Source: Gnetum montanum | Taxonomy: Eukaryota; Streptophyta; Gnetopsida; Gnetales; Gnetaceae | Direction of reading: 5' to 3' | DNA: 64,000 nt | Assembly (NCBI GenBank): GCA_015680685.1 | Contig: MNCI01034224.1 | Coordinates: 100,760-164,759 of the forward strand | In this document: piece by piece, positions 1 to 10,440 of the stretch | How the letters are laid out: every line of letters starts with the position of its first letter | Position numbering within the stretch: position 1 is the first letter of the stretch | Notes under the pieces: generated by a model | What the model saw: only the letters and a program-made list of their open reading frames with translations | Database searches by the model: none | What the model was told of the DNA's origin: nothing | Translations under genes and position numbers: made by a program

Positions 1-451
1 ACGATCTTTTTGTGCCTAGCTCCACTCTTGGAGCTAAGCACTATAATCCTTCCAATCTTGGATCTTTCAGGAAATCAAGTCCATCTACATTTGTTACTAA
101 GCTAGCTCCATGGCAAGGGCAACCTTGTCATGGATGATGTGCTAGTAGCAAGTCCACATGATCTCTTTGGTCTATAAGTTCATCAAGCTATCCATTGGGC
201 TTCCACAAGGACCTTACGATCCTTAAGATTCTTGATCCTCTTAGTGTGCCTTCTAGTTTCCTCCCTCAAGGTCACAACTTGCTCCCATAGGGATTCATTG
301 GACCTCTAAAACTCCCATGAAGTTTTTACACACTAAACTACAAGATCAATGGTGGTTTTGTATAGCTTGAAGACATTTAGGGTGTCAGGGGGAAGCTTAG
401 GAAAGGATTCAAACTCCATGTCTTATGTTGGATCCCATGCAATTGATGGCA

Positions 452-562
452 CTAATAATAAAAAATATATAACCATAAACATAATATACAACCTAAGATA
501 GCCACAACCTAAAACATAACTTATAGCAAAGTGATTGATACATAGTGAAACTTAGTTCTTAC
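452..562 (-). other. Intron gamma of G1
   Basis: The donor is AATCG/GTAAGAAC and the acceptor TTATTATTAG/TGC. G2 has the counterpart at 21159-21272 (donor GTAAGTAC, acceptor TTTTTAG/TGC). The flanking exon (..GGATCCCA on the plus strand) aligns between copies. Confidence 0.6.
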
Positions 563-2220
563 CGATTTTGGGTAGAAACTACTGCCGCTATTCGATAATG
601 TCCTTTGCCACACTGTCTATGAATTCTATCATATCTAAGACCTTTACCTAGGGCTTCACATGAAACATGGATGTAGAATCATCGAACAATTAGAACAAAA
701 ATTTTGTTAGAGGCTTAAGAGCTATAATAAGAATCATCGAACAATTAGAATAAAAATTAAGCATAAGACCATAGGCCACAATGAATAGGACTAAGGCATA
801 AGCATACCTAGATCCTCATCCTCATCAGGGATGATGACTGGGGGCTCCCTAGGTAGTGGCTAACTAAACAATCCATCTAGATCATCCATATCAACATTGG
901 CTAACCCTTCAACCTCATGTTCCTATAAGAGTGTCTCCTCTGCATGCCTTTGTTTATCCAATACTACAGCAACCACATGCCTTTTCTCCTCAATAACACA
1001 TCTATGCTCCTCCTCCACACATCTCTACTCTTCTTTTATAATGGTAGCTTGAGTTGTCATCTCCTACCACTAGTCTAAAGCCATAATCTTTTAAATAGGT
1101 TAGTGCATGTAGCCATAAAATATAGAACATAACATATCCAAAACATTAAAAGTGTAGCTCAAGTTACCTACAACTACCTGATGTAACTAGTTGAGCCTAT
1201 AAATGATCTTCTACTTAGTGGGTGGTTGTGATGCTAACAATGCTTCCTCTATAGGCCATTTCATCTTGGCCCTAGCTACCTCATCAGCCTCATAATGCAA
1301 TAGTTGGACCCTCTAGATGCTTGCTGGAATGGTCATAGGCTCCTCCCCCATGCTATCAGGGGATTCATACTAATTGCCACCAAATCCTTTAGTGCTAATA
1401 TATAGTGACTCTCCCATTTCCTTCGCTGGATTCTGGGCCTACATAGTTGGATAAAGATGCTTTATCTAAGGCCTAGAGAGTTGGTTTGGATCTTGGCTTA
1501 CCTATTTCCCATTCCTACTTACCACCAAGAACTTCACAAATCTCTTTAGATAACCTACAAAAAATGCATAATGCATGTGGATTATCACAGAGGTGTCTTT
1601 GCAAAGTTTGAGGATTTCCTTCTTAAGGCCTGTAGCTAAGGAAGTAGCCCAGTTGAAATGAGTTTCCTCCAGCAAGATCTTCTTGAAGGTCCATCCATGT
1701 CCAATACCAATTACCCTCTTTTGTGACAATAATTTAGGAAAATCATGGAATCAAAACAAAGGATAAGATTCCTTTGCTTTAAAATTCATGAAGACATCCA
1801 AGGCAAGTCCAAAGTGGCTCTTGCTGGCATGAGACCACTCCTAAACTTCCTCATGATGGAAAACCTCCTTCACTAGTTTGGTAGCAATTATCATCCTATC
1901 AGTGGAAATACCAAACAAATCACAAAAGGTTGCCTCAAAGATGGCAATGGTAGTTGGTATGCCTCGTACTATGGTGTGGAACACATTGGCTCCTACAATG
2001 AAGGAGTTGATGACATTCAGCATCTCTACAAAAGGGATGGAAGGGCTAGGCACCATGAATACATCAAGAAAATTGATAAGCACAATGTTTTTTTGGATGT
2101 TCAAAGATGCCTAGTCCCTCAACCACTCCTATGCTAGTCCCACATCACTGAACATCACTATAAGAGTATCTGTCAAGCATCTAGAAAGGGATACAGTAAC
2201 ATCAAAATGAGTGAAAGGTC

Positions 2221-2351
2221 CTACAAGCCAATGATAGCTACCTAGCATTAGTAAAAATACATTTAGACCATAGATTAAAACCATAGGACACTTAAGATCC
2301 AAATAGCTATAAAGCCTTATGTATAACATAGAAACCCATCCTTATCCTCAC
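2221..2351 (-). other. Intron beta of G1
   Basis: The donor is GAAAG/GTGAGGATAAGG. The probable acceptor is GGCTTGTAG/GACC; an alternative acceptor AATGCTAG lies about 20 bases earlier. It matches the position of the G2 intron 22534-22737. Confidence 0.5.
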
Positions 2352-2632
2352 CTTTCTTTTTCTTACTTCACGAAGCTTGTGTGGGGGTCCTAGTGATAAT
2401 GCCTTTCTCTCTAAGGCTCTTAGGGGCCATCCACCAGCTATGTGTTACCTTGGCAACTACACACTTCTTGTAACTAGGGTTGAATATGTTGGTGTATTCA
2501 TCAAATTTTCCTCTTAACTGCTCATCTACAAGAGTTTTGATCTTGGAATCCTTGATAAACTCATTTAATGCAATTTTGGCCACCACTAAGACATTATCAT
2601 TCTTGATCAAACCTTGATCATTAACCCTATAC

Positions 2633-2719
2633 CTGCAAGATATGTAAAATTGACAAGTTAGAAGGAGTGACCAAACTAATAAAGCCAAAACATTAAAAAC
2701 CTATAATAACAATGCTTAC
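2633..2719 (-). other. Intron alpha of G1
   Basis: The minus strand reads ..CAAGG then GTAAGCATTG, and ends ..CATATCTTGCAG before GTATAGG. The interior is T-rich. G2 has an intron at the same place (23003-23103) with the same donor and the same downstream GTATAGG. Confidence 0.65.
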
Positions 2720-3476
2720 CCTTGTAGGTAATACACATTGCCTAGAGGATTCTAGAATAAGGTGTGGACTCTATGCACCACTATCAAAGTATTATCAACA
2801 TTATACTAAGAATATTCTAGCATCCTCAAGATGTCTAAAAGGTAACATACACCAATAGTGTCCTTAGTCTCCATCAGCTCTTCTGTTGCCCAAGTTTTTG
2901 GATTGTCAGTTATGAACCTAATGATCAATCTTACAACCCCAAGTAGCAAGGTCTCCACTATAACCCTAGCCACATCTGTAGACATGTGTGACCATGGTAT
3001 CACACTAAAATTCTATAAGATGTAGGCAAGGAATTCCCTTGCACTTGGTTGAAACCATAGTAAGCCCCTCTTTAGGACCATGTCAAGAAAAGGGATGTTT
3101 ACGTTTGGTTGTCTTATGCAACATAAGATGCCAACCAACTCAACCACAATTAGGATTCATTTCAAGAGGGCAATGCAAGGGGAAAAAATACCATTAGAAC
3201 CACATTTTACTGCTTAGAATTTATTAACAAATTTTACACAAAACATCCTAGTTGAGGGTGAAATTAGGCCCCATAAAAAAATATAAGTTATTTATTTAAA
3301 TTTATCCATGAAATTCTACAACAACATTATTATAGCCTTAGTAGCCTTTAAACCTCATGACCATAACATGGTACAACCTAGATCATACCTTAGTTAAGGT
3401 AGAAAAAGTGCTTTAGACCTAGAAAATAGCCATAGGATGAACATTACCAAAAATAGCAAAAAACTTTTATAGCCAT

Positions 3477-4152
3477 TAATGGGTGCGATATTGCATGGGC
3501 CACGATATCGTGTTCACCGTGATATCGCATTCCTCACAATATCACGTATGCGATATCGTGTCTTCCCCTGCGATATCGCGTACGTGATATCGCAATGCGT
3601 CGTCAAATCTATAAATAAGAGGTGGCTCTCCCTTGTTTCTAATTCTAGGCCTAGACCATAGCGAAACTCTGGCAGTTTTACCTCTCCAGAGATAGAATAA
3701 TTTCCATGTGCCCATAGTAGGAGCTCCAGAGTGAACGGATCTTTATTCGAGCAAATATTGTACCTGAACACAAGTTTGTGTACGGAAATAAAGANNNNNN
3801 NNNNNNNNNNNNNNNNNNNNNNNNNNNNNNNNNNNNNNNNNNNNNNNNNNNNNNNNNNNNNNNNNNNNNNNNNNNNNNNNNNNNNNNNNNNNNNNNNNNN
3901 NNNNNNNNNNNNNNNNNNNNNNNNNNNNNNNNNNNNNNNNNNNNNNNNNNNNNNNNNNNNNNNNNNNNNNNNNNNNNNNNNNNNNNNNNNNNNNNNNNNN
4001 NNNNNNNNNNNNNNNNNNNNNNNNNNNNNNNNNNNNNNNNNNNNNNNNNNNNNNNNNNNNNNNNNNNNNNNNNNNNNNNNNNNNNNNNNNNNNNNNNNNN
4101 NNNNNNNNNNGTATTCGTATGGTTGAGTGTAGGGGTATCTCGCCACTCATCA
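3477..4152 (+). repeat. E1 5' LTR (with assembly gap)
   Basis: It aligns with 9560-10435. It starts TAATGGGTGCGATATT (TG mutated to TA) and ends CCACTCATCA. A TATA box TATAAATA lies at 3610-3617. Upstream of it, 3480-3600 is packed with GATATCGC-type words. Confidence 0.85.
3795..4110. other. Assembly gap of 316 N inside the E1 5' LTR
   Basis: The corresponding stretch of the 3' LTR (about 9893-10393) is about 501 bases, so the N run probably underestimates the missing sequence by about 185 bases. Confidence 0.9.
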
Positions 4153-4153
4153 T

Positions 4154-4171
4154 TAGCACCGTTGTCGGGGA
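4154..4171 (+). promoter_or_regulatory. E1 primer-binding site, tRNA-Asp type
   Basis: TAGCACCGTTGTCGGGGA lies one base after the LTR end. It matches the plant tRNA-Asp complement TGGCGCCGTTGCCGGGGA except for three transitions of the kind cytosine deamination produces. The site would prime minus-strand DNA synthesis. Confidence 0.75.
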
Positions 4172-4298
4172 CTAAGTGTTTTTGCGCTAAGTAGAACATA
4201 GGAGATCACTCACATCGTTGGGAGCTTAAACGAACCCTTAGGATTAATTAAACAAAAAAATTATACAATGGTTAATCAACACACTGAACAAAGTTAAA

Positions 4299-7200
4299 AT
4301 GTCTTCTTCTTCTCATAAGAGCACTTCACCACCTAGGGATCATACAAGAAACAGTCGGCGGTCTAAAACACATAACCAAAATCTGCCAGTTCCTAAACAG
4401 TACTGAGTGGTATATACTCATCCTGATGAGTATCTACCCAACTTTACTTTTATCCTCAATTAGGATGAACAACTGCGCTGGAGAGACTTGCAATATAACA
4501 TAGTGTTACCTCCAGATCAGGCAGTCCCTAACATGCTTCTCCATGCTCTTGCACAGATAGGCATGACACAGCTCTATGCTGAATACATTGTAGGTGATTT
4601 CGACATGAGGGATTACCATCCCATAGAAGCACAACATCTAAGGGAGTCGAGGCAGGAGAGCCACCATACATTGTTGAAGGGTAAAGGGGTTCTGCACGTC
4701 CTAAGAGAAATTAGAGATGGTAAACCACTTATAACGGGTTCTCCATAAAATGACGTTCCCCCTCCTAACAATAGTGAGGAGGTGGGGTATCAGAACCTAC
4801 ACTCCACGATACACAAGCCTGGTTCTGATCCCCGTGAATGCCAACTATTCACTAAGGGAACAAAAACACATGACAAGAACAGGCATTCTGATCGTCATCA
4901 CGATCAGGGCCGTAGCCATAAAAGAGAAGGAAAGAAACATCATCATGGCGATGGTTCTCCTTCTTCTTCCCCTTCATCACATCATTCACCCTCTCCTTCC
5001 ACATCAGGGTGTAGTCATAAAGAGCATAACGGTGAGGATAAAGGTAGGCAAAATGAGAGACCTTGATGAGAGAGTCGAGAGGGAGGACAAGGGCATGAAA
5101 GAAGGGAAAGTAGGGAACCATGTAGGCATCATAGACTTCATGAAAGAGATGATCATGAAGAACCCCTACTTACCACCTGAAGTATGCTAGATATCATGAA
5201 GGTAGTGAGAATACCAACAAGGCATCAAAAAGATAGTCGGATCAAAAGATTTGACATGAACAAAATCTCACACTTCGAAGGGGGATATAACGCTGATTCA
5301 AAAAATCATTTATAGGCATTCCATGGTGCCTGCACCTTGCAAAACATAGAAAATGAGTGGCAAAAACTAAATTTGTTTCCTAGGACACTCATAAAGGAAA
5401 CAGAAAGTTGGTACTGGTCCTTAGAGCCGGAAACCATTAGGAGGTGGAGTACGATATTAGAACTCTTCAATGATAAATACCAAACATACTCCATAGTTTC
5501 TAACTTGCATAAGCAGATCTAAGGATGGAAGCAAGGTAATCACAAACCCTTGGATGTTGCCATGGGCCGCTACTATGTATTACTACATTATTGCCCGGTC
5601 CATGGTTACGCATAACGAGATCAACTCTACCATCTCGTAGATGGGCTAAGGTATGAAACTAGGAGAAACCTTGGGACTTATGCCCAAGGGAGATTATCAG
5701 AACTTAGATCCCATGAAATTCATTAATTTTTGGAGCAAGTAGCTAAAGAAGAAGGGGAGCTACAAAAAAGAGAAAGCGCGGAAGAATATAACCTCGATCC
5801 TTCCCTCCGGAAGAGGGAAGTGAGATTCTATGATGAAGAGGATGAGTCACCACTCAAAGAGTTGGTGAATCGTAAAACCTTACCACTTCAGAAGCTAACA
5901 ATAGAAGTGGTGGCTAAGGTAGATCAGATACAGGACTCCTTGGATAGTAGATTTGAACTTGTCCTAAAAATTGTAGAGGGTTCTAAGGAGGAACGAAGTA
6001 GTGACAAGGACAAGAAAAAGCGAAGAGATTCAAGCCATGCACATGACAAGGGTAAGGGAAAAATGAATATCTCCAATGAGGTTATGGATTTGGACACAAA
6101 TAATGATGGTGGATGTGAGATCTGCCAATATGACCATCCTAAGGGATGTTGTCCAATCATCTCACATCTACAGGAGTCTGGGGTGTATGCACTTAATCCA
6201 AGACTTAACAAATAGTAGACACCCCAAAGGTTACCTTATCCCCAAGGTAACCCAAGGTAGTTCCACCAACCATTAACGTACTATCCAAGTGGAACTCTAC
6301 CACAACCTATCGGGCAACATCAGCAGTGGCAACACCCACAGTCATGGGGGATGCCACCTCCTAGGCAACAATAGCCTTACCGACAACCCGATCCTTACGA
6401 ATATTACGTGCAACAGTCGTTTTCTCCAAGTGACTCTATTGGTCATGCAACCCCACAACATCACTACCAAGTTCGAGAGTATTTTAGAAGGACTCCTTCT
6501 CCTTTGGGAGACGCTCCACACCGATACCATCCTCCAAATCCAACTGCCACTCTTACAGTGGTAGTTCCAATACCACCCGCTCCAACAATGCAAGGGGAAC
6601 TCCCCGCTCAACCGTAGCAACATAACGCTACGAGAGTTGTAAAAATTCAACCCACTGCTAGTTCTAACAACTGAAAGAAGAGAAGAGCTTTCTTTAGAAC
6701 CAAAAGCCCAGATAAGCTCTCACAACCACAAGCAATTGAGTCAGTGCACGCACCTCCAACACACAAGGCTTTGGAGCTCCCTTCAAACCAATACCAAAGC
6801 TCAATGCATATGGTTATGTTAACACATAACATAACTGACTCGATCAAGGTAGGCCACCTTCCCAAGAAACTCTCTGACCCTGGAAGTCCCTTAATCTACC
6901 TCCAAGTCACTAGGAACGAACCACATAAGGCTCTTCTTGACTCAGGTTCTGAAGTCAACTTAATATCACAAGAAATGTATCAAGCCTGGAACCTACCCGA
7001 ACTCAAGAAGAGCAATATTCAACTAGAGCTAGCAGACCAGTCCATCACCATTCCCTTGGAATTGGTGGAGGACATTATTACCACTATGTGTGGTTGGTCC
7101 TACCCAGCTGATTTCCTAGTGATAGAAGTCAACATCAACGAAGGGAACTTCCCAATTATAATGGCAAGGACATGGCTAAGCACAATAGATGCATGCCTAG

Positions 7201-7364
7201 GAATCCATGGTCTTTCCTCGGAAATATCTAAGGTAAACATTTATGCAAAGATTAAGAAGAAGAAATTTTTGTGCATCACATACAATGACTCATCGGGTAA
7301 TGACATGGAGGAATGCTCAGCATCTCCTACATGTAACCGGTGTGCCCTAAAAAATTTGAGCTAA
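4299..7364 (+). pseudogene. E1 gag-protease polyprotein (broken)
   Basis: It is a single frame of about 1,022 codons from ATG 4299 with several in-frame stops (one at 4746-4748). The capsid-like N-terminus (NIVLPPDQAVPNMLLHALAQ) is followed by a His/Ser-rich basic stretch near 4.9-5.1 kb and the gag core with NIENEWQKLNLFPRTLIKE and WYWSLEPE near 5.4 kb. Next come a charged region and a variant zinc knuckle CEICQYDHPKGCC near 6.1 kb, and a Gln/Pro-rich linker at 6.2-6.65 kb. A retroviral-type aspartic protease follows with ALLDSGSEVNLIS (catalytic DSG intact) near 6.95 kb and the second conserved strand IIMARTWLSTIDA near 7.16 kb. E3 carries the same protein on the other strand. The products would form the particle and process it. 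Nothing downstream encodes reverse transcriptase. Confidence 0.8.
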
Positions 7365-7616
7365 ATATTCCTATATGTAGCAACCACACAATAAGTGGAC
7401 ACCCCATGGTTGATAGCTAATCGAAAGAGCAACCGACCAACATGCATGGAACGAACTGGGGGAACAACTCATGCCCATCACGAAAGCATAGATACATTGG
7501 AATATGAGTGTCACCGACTTCCATCCCTTAATCTCAGAACATCAATTAGGAGAAGTTGGACACTTCTAAGAAATTTAAATAGGCATTCATTATTTTAGAT
7601 CTCTCCCTTTCCATTC

Positions 7617-7630
7617 AGTCATGGGGGAGA
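7617..7630 (+). promoter_or_regulatory. Internal polypurine-tract-like motif in E1
   Basis: CAGTCATGGGGGAGA repeats the TCATGGGGG core of the terminal polypurine tract of this lineage. The same motif starts the spacer of E4 (40245-40255) and recurs in E1 at 9002-9013. A role as a central plus-strand primer is inference. Confidence 0.4.
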
Positions 7631-9197
7631 TGGCCACCTATGCTGATCATTCAGGGCCCTTAGTTCTTTTAAGTTTTTATTTTACACATTTTTGTTTTAC
7701 ACGTTTTTTTGTTACACGTTTTTGTTTCACACCTTTTTTTTTACATATTTCTTTAACCTTTCTTATTTTTTATTTTTATTTTTTACAACATCGTTATACT
7801 TTTTCATTTTATGTGTGTGTGTGTGTGTGTTATCCACCTTGTAAGTTTGTCATTTAATAAGTGTTCTTCATGATGGTATGAACTATTTTTATATTGATTG
7901 CTAATGTTTGTTTTTTACCTTTAAGTTATGATGTTGATACTAAGGTATTGTTCTTTTAATATCGCAGGCAATGAGTCCACTTCATCCCTTCATCCACAAG
8001 TTTCTATGATCTCTCTCGGCTTGAAAATGTACAATCCATTTCTAAATAAGAACTATAATGAATTGGTGACTGGGCATTTCTCAAACTAAGGAAGGACTCA
8101 AGGATTGAAAAGGGTGTGACTTTAAGGGAACTTTGTTTTGGTCGTTCTCTTGGGTGCTTGGATGTTTTCTTCATGAGTTTTCTTACCGTTTTGATGTTAC
8201 TCAATCATTGGGAAGCTGAGCAAATAAAAATAACAAAGTCTTTCCACGGTGTGGTTCTCAAGCATAAACATATAAAATCAAAAAAAAAACTTGGAGAATT
8301 AAAAGCACACCCCTTAGAAAAAATCATCAATTGGGCTACAAGCACTAGTTATGGAACTAAAATACAAATGTTCCCTCTAACTAAGGCCCTTCTCGCTTCC
8401 CATTCTCTCCTCTTTGTTTCGTCGGAATGGTGGTGGCTCTTGGGTGAAGGCATTCTTGTCACTTCAAGTGGATAGTTTAGCCGAATGCATTAATGCGAAG
8501 TCATTGGATGTGGTTTGTTTGAGGCCAAACTTGGAATGGGATCTACTAAGTTACATTAATCATTAACTACACAAGGGGCTTTACACCACCTTGTTTTTGA
8601 GACTCCATTCCATTCCCTTCTCTCCATCCTTCTCTTCATTATTCACCTCATTTTCGATTGTATCATTAGTGTATATTTTGGTTGATACATTATTTTCTTT
8701 TTGGTAAATTCTTGTGGTTAAGCCTTTAACTCTTATTTTCACATGGCATTCCTAAAGCCTATGGACTCTTGGAATGTGGGTTTGTCAGGGCATTAAGGGC
8801 ATGAGCCTACTTTGGGGAGGACCCATTGACATTCCTATTTGGTGCACCAGTTAAATTCTTTTCCTTAACATTTTGCAATCCATTTTATTTTGTTCATTTC
8901 CATGTTGACATCCATTTCATCGATGTTATAGTTGTCTCTTTTTCTCCATCTTTCTTGTTCTTTTTCTTTCTCCATTCTATCGCTACCGGAGGTTTGCTCT
9001 TAGTCATGGGGGTCCAAACCCAATTTTTTTTTATTTTTCTCCTAACCCCTACACCTTCAGCAGTCACCATAATTATATCTCTAGGCCCATATCAACCATA
9101 CCACAACTCAGCCAATGGACCTTTTATTGAAGTAAGGTATCAATTGTATTATGATTCATTTACCCTTACTAATATAAAGACAATTTTGTGTGTGCAG
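7631..9197 (+). other. E1 spacer between protease and accessory ORF, with intron-like signals
   Basis: The tract is T-rich and begins with repeated TTTTACACGTTTTTT-like units (about 7665-7760) and a (TG)n run (7812-7830). A donor-like CTT/GTAAGTTTGT sits at 7841 and an acceptor AATATCGCAG ends at 7967, giving a possible 127-bp intron. A 119-codon open frame at 8116-8475 has no recognisable domain. The part near 8.76 kb (GGGCATTAAGGGCATGAGCC) is shared with the E4 spacer near 41.2 kb. Confidence 0.5.
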
Positions 9198-9377
9198 ATG
9201 GCAATCATGCAACAATGGATTGGATCTGGAGGGAACACTTGGAATGGAGCAGTGCTGAAAGAAACTATGCAAGGAGCAAGATCGATGGCATGCTTATGGA
9301 TAGACAACGAAAGGCGCAATCTTGGAATTGGTAGTAGCAAAACTTCTTTCTCTCTCTATTTCTCACCTACCAAATAA
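9198..9377 (+). pseudogene. E1 remnant of accessory ORF (ORFX start)
   Basis: This is a 59-codon frame starting MAIMQQWIGSGGNTWNG, with no family recognised. Its ATG follows the splice-acceptor-like TTTTGTGTGTGCAG directly. In E4 and E3 the ATG of the long accessory ORF follows TTGCAA and TTGCAC at the same place. I infer that this is the start of ORFX with most of the body deleted. Confidence 0.4.
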
Positions 9378-9525
9378 GGCCTAATGTCAAATTTATAAGG
9401 TGTTCACTCTTGTTGTCATGAACACTAGTTTTGTCTTGTCGTGTAATGATGATCTGTTCACATGTCATCCCATTAGTTCCATATTGAGTCAATAATCCCA
9501 TACCATCCCAATATTTTGTAAGGAA

Positions 9526-9559
9526 CTCGAGGATGAGTTTTTATTCAATCATGGGAGTA
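9526..9559 (+). promoter_or_regulatory. E1 3' polypurine tract and conserved box
   Basis: CTCGAGGATGAGTTTTT followed by CAATCATGGGAGTA abuts the 3' LTR. The same pair of motifs precedes the LTR in E4 (45121-45153) and E3 (46910-46943, minus). The purine run would prime plus-strand synthesis. Confidence 0.7.
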
Positions 9560-10435
9560 TGATGGGATGGGATATCACATGGCCTGTGATATCATGTATG
9601 TAATATCGTATCCATCATGATATCACATCCCCCACGATATCACATACACGATATCGCGTCTTCCCCTATGATATTGCGTATGCGATATCGCAGTGTGCTA
9701 TCAAATCTATAAATAAGAGGCGGCTCTCCCTTGTTTCTAATTCTAGGCTAAGACTGTAGCAAAACTCTAGTAGTTCTACCTCTCCAGGCATAGAATAATT
9801 TCCATGTGCCCATAGTAGAAGCTCCAAAGTGAACGGATCTTTATTCGAGCAAATATTGTACCTGAACACAAGTTTGTGTACAGAAATAAAGACAAACTTC
9901 TTGGATAAACCTTACAGTGCATGGATTAGGCTAATTAGGACTTTACTTATTATTATTTATTATTCATCATTTAAATTCTTTATTAGTCATTAAATCTTTC
10001 TCAATCCTTCTCCCGTAGTTAATTGCATTTAGTACGATCGCTTCGAGCACGTGCATTACGCTTAGTGATCCCAGCAACAACTAGCGTTTGGTAACCAAGG
10101 TTGCATTGGTTCAGGGTGTGAATGGTAAGTGGGAATGGATGCTAATGCTAGGTTAATTAAGGCTTAGTTATTTAGTTAAAGTTAGCTAATTAGTCTCTTC
10201 ACCCTTCACCTTGTTAGCATAGGAGATAAAACATAAAAGACATAAAAATCGCATACCTTAGACTTACTTAATCATACAACCGTGACAAATACAAGTAAGT
10301 TTGGGAAGACAATGAATGATTAACCTTAAGTGTTCCATAAGGCGTGTAGGCACTTAGTCTGCGGAGTTCAACTAGATCGCGCGTGTAACACTCGTATTCA
10401 TATAGTTGAGTGTAGGGATACCTCACCACTCATCA
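9560..10435 (+). repeat. E1 3' LTR
   Basis: It spans 876 bp, TGATGGG..CTCATCA. A word cluster of GATATC/GCGATATC variants occupies 9568-9695, then TATAAATA at 9708-9715 and a transcript-start region. It is followed by target duplication GCCAT at 10436-10440. Confidence 0.85.
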
Positions 10436-10440
10436 GCCAT

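Larger units (their letters stand above)
1..3160 (-). pseudogene. G1: first copy of an unrecognised multi-exon gene (relic)
   Basis: I do not recognise the product. Read on the minus strand, it is a series of exons separated by short AT-rich GT-AG introns at about 2633-2719, 2221-2351, 1088-1167, 714-807 and 452-562. The first opens with GTAAGCATTG and closes with CTTGCAG before a GTATAGG exon. Exons include NVNIPFLDMVLKRGLLWF near 3.1 kb, a 65-codon block at 2806-3003, a 106-codon block near 2.5 kb and an 87-codon block at 1841-2104. Frames carry several stops, so it is dead. A second copy (G2, 20.0-23.5 kb) shares exon order and four intron positions. The gene is cut by the left window edge and separated from its upstream side by E1. 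Alternatives are a dispersed host pseudogene or an accessory ORF of a retroelement; the G2 context favours the latter. Confidence 0.55.
3477..10435 (+). mobile_element. E1: Athila-like LTR retrotransposon, pol-deleted, with target duplication
   Basis: This is a Ty3/gypsy-type element bounded by direct LTRs (3477-4152 and 9560-10435) and flanked by a 5-bp target duplication GCCAT at 3472-3476 and 10436-10440. The order is LTR, tRNA-Asp-like primer site, gag-protease in one frame, a T-rich spacer, a 59-codon accessory ORF remnant, polypurine tract, LTR. Reverse transcriptase, RNase H and integrase are absent: sequence after the protease runs into the spacer that in E4 follows integrase. It is therefore a deletion derivative that could move only in trans. 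The 5' LTR begins TA instead of TG, and the ORFs carry stops, so it is old. It interrupts the G1 region. The Athila-like assignment rests on the primer site and on the RT and accessory ORF of the related E3. Confidence 0.85.

Noticed and set aside
3514-4199. Long open frames across 3.5-4.2 kb on both strands
   Set aside because: They exist only because the N run has no stops; the region is an LTR.
4750-5190. 146-codon plus frame in E1 gag
   Set aside because: It is out of the gag frame (ATG 4299). The in-frame reading matches E3 gag and carries the His/Ser-rich linker.
8826-9377. 183-codon plus frame in the E1 spacer as one protein
   Set aside because: The first two thirds are a T-rich noncoding-like tract. 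Only the last 59 codons start at a conserved ATG next to an acceptor-like site.
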